NCBI GenBank assembly: GCA_030529505.1
Contig: JAUMWT010000023.1
Span: forward strand, 1 to 33,034
Length of the DNA: 33,034 nucleotides
Source of the DNA: Allobrachymonas sp.
Lineage (GTDB): Bacteria; Pseudomonadota; Gammaproteobacteria; Burkholderiales; Burkholderiaceae_C
Direction of reading: 5' to 3'
Shown: piece after piece, positions 31,914 to 33,034 of the stretch
Layout of the letters: each line of letters starts with the position of its first letter
Position numbering within the stretch: the first letter of the stretch is position 1
Made by a program: the position numbers and the translations under genes
Notes under the pieces: model-generated
Seen by the model: the letters and a program-made list of their open reading frames with translations, nothing else
Databases searched by the model: none
What the model was told of the DNA's origin: nothing

Positions 31914-33034
31914 TCAAGGTCGCGACGCAGCAGACGAGGCATGCGACGCAGATACGGCGGGAACAACAGCAGCCGATGCAGAGCCTGCGACTTGGCTAGC
32001 ACCCGAAGCCGCTGACGCTGTAGTCGCTGCGGCTGCAGCATCGGCTTGCAGGCGATTGCGCTCGAACAGGGTAGTGAGCGCCTGCGCCGCCGGGGCCGGC
32101 GCATAAGGTGGCGCGAGGGCGGCGCTGCTGGCCAGTGCCGATGCCGTAGGCGCGGCGGCAACCGGCCCAGCGGCGCTTGGTGCCAGAGTTGCACCAGGCG
32201 CCGCAACAGCAGGCACGGCCCCCACATTCCCCACGGCAGGCGCACTGGCTGCACCAGAAGCCCCCACGGCCGCTGGCAAAATCGCCCCTACCGCGCCGCG
32301 TAAAGGCACGGTTGCTGGCACGTTGGCCGCCAGCGGCGAAGCCACCATGCCGCTGGGCGGCCAGGACATTTGCGCCACCTGCCGGCGTTGCCCGATGGGG
32401 GCAGAGCTGCGGCCCACCCGGGTGGCGGCAATGTCTTCGGGGCTGGGATATTGGCCCAGCAGCCAGTAATCGAGCACACGGCGGGCGATGGGTGCAGCAG
32501 CGGCCGCGCCAAAACCAGCGTTTTCCACGATCACGGCGATGGCGATCACGGGTTTATCGGCCGGGGCAAACGCCACGTAAAGCGAATGGTCGCGCTTGTG
32601 CTCGGCCAGGGCGGCGGCGTTGTAGCGTTGCTTTTGCCCAATCGTCACGGCTTGCGCCGTGCCGGTTTTGCCGCCGCAGGTATAGCCCGCGCCCATGAAA
32701 ACACCGCGGCTCGTGCCCTCTTGCGTCACGCCCACCATGGCGCTTTTGATGAGGTCGATGTGCTGCTTTTTGTAGCCCAAGTTCACGGGCAGCGGGCGCT
32801 CCAGCGCCTGCTGCGTTTGCGTCAACGGGTCTTGCAAATACAGTCCCAGGCGCGGCGCAAAACTGTTGCCGCCGTTGACCAAGGTGGCCAACGCATGGGC
32901 CAGCTGCAGCATGGTGAAGTTGTTGTAACCCTGCCCAATGCCCAGCGAAATCGTCTCGCCCGAGAGCCACTTTTGCTGTTCGGGCCGCTTGTAGGTTTTG
33001 CGCTTCCACTCGGGGCTGGGCAGCACGCCACGCA
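31914..33034 (-). CDS. mrdA: Penicillin-binding protein 2 (partial, C-terminal part)
   Basis: The gene enters from the right edge and only its C-terminal ~373 residues are visible. They show the class B transpeptidase fold of PBP2, which cross-links peptidoglycan during cell elongation together with RodA: SPEWKRKTYKRPEQQ, then GETISLGIGQGYNNFTMLQL (PBP2 rather than FtsI), and the KTGTA motif (GGKTGTAQAVT). The domain should end near LDYWLLGQYP, but about 160 further residues follow, rich in Ala, Pro, Val and Ser (e.g. PAAVGASGAASAPAVG), with no recognised domain. This tail is much longer than the ~30 residues in E. coli. The stop is TGA at 31914-31916. It is convergent with the CLC gene, so the tail is not a read-in. 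Confidence 0.92.
   Translation of the reverse strand, partial: RGVLPSPEWKRKTYKRPEQQKWLSGETISLGIGQGYNNFTMLQLAHALATLVNGGNSFAPRLGLYLQDPLTQTQQALERPLPVNLGYKKQHIDLIKSAMVGVTQEGTSRGVFMGAGYTCGGKTGTAQAVTIGQKQRYNAAALAEHKRDHSLYVAFAPADKPVIAIAVIVENAGFGAAAAAPIARRVLDYWLLGQYPSPEDIAATRVGRSSAPIGQRRQVAQMSWPPSGMVASPLAANVPATVPLRGAVGAILPAAVGASGAASAPAVGNVGAVPAVAAPGATLAPSAAGPVAAAPTASALASSAALAPPYAPAPAAQALTTLFERNRLQADAAAAATTASAASGASQVAGSASAAVVPAVSASHASSAASRP

Overview
The window is GC-rich, densely packed bacterial chromosome. Its gene families and order (PP0621-family protein / pilS / pilR / ampD run, RadA, a lysine-alanine histone H1-like protein, a very long DUF349 protein, ExoD next to MutL, leuS-lptE-holA) point to Burkholderiales, probably Comamonadaceae. 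This is an inference from family resemblance; there is no rRNA or other marker in the window.

Layout. 1-2418 (+): 3' end of a SlyD-type FKBP isomerase, then aroQ and coaBC. 2798-6097 (+): a 1099-residue DUF349 protein with two large Ala-rich inserts. 6098-8024: a gene-poor stretch holding only the H1-like protein gene (-), flanked by 590 bp and 836 bp without a convincing gene; the larger gap carries a dense cluster of GCATGC palindromes. 8025-12684 (-): in transcription order a PP0621-family zinc-ribbon protein, pilS, pilR and ampD, closely spaced (pilR and ampD overlap by 4 bp). About 12895-13660: a frameshifted, truncated tyrosine integrase, the scar of a lost prophage or island. 13711-15102 (-): radA. 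15334-15675 (-): a small secreted Cys-containing protein. 16080-17294 (+): a Bcr/CflA-type MFS exporter whose stop codon coincides with one copy of the target duplication of a 177-bp MITE-like element. 17505-21647 (-): a CorA-type transporter, mutL and an ExoD-family membrane protein. 21893-22426 (+): a glycine-zipper lipoprotein followed by a clear intrinsic terminator. 22673-23266 (-): 5-formyltetrahydrofolate cyclo-ligase. 23405-31847 (+): soluble lytic transglycosylase, leuS, lptE, holA and a CLC protein whose motifs resemble the fluoride-exporting CLC-F clade. 31914-33034 (-): the C-terminal part of PBP2 (mrdA) with a long Ala/Pro-rich tail.

Much of the window serves cell-envelope maintenance: AmpD and Slt (peptidoglycan recycling and cleavage), PBP2 (elongation synthesis), LptE (LPS export), a glycine-zipper lipoprotein and the PilSR regulators of type IV pili. 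The rest is housekeeping: shikimate, CoA and folate metabolism, DNA repair and replication, and tRNA charging. I found no defence island, CRISPR array, secretion cluster, biosynthetic cluster, tRNA or rRNA. No new multi-gene system is evident. The best leads are the MITE-like element, the GCATGC cluster, the CLC-F-like transporter, the unusual PBP2 tail and the integrase scar.
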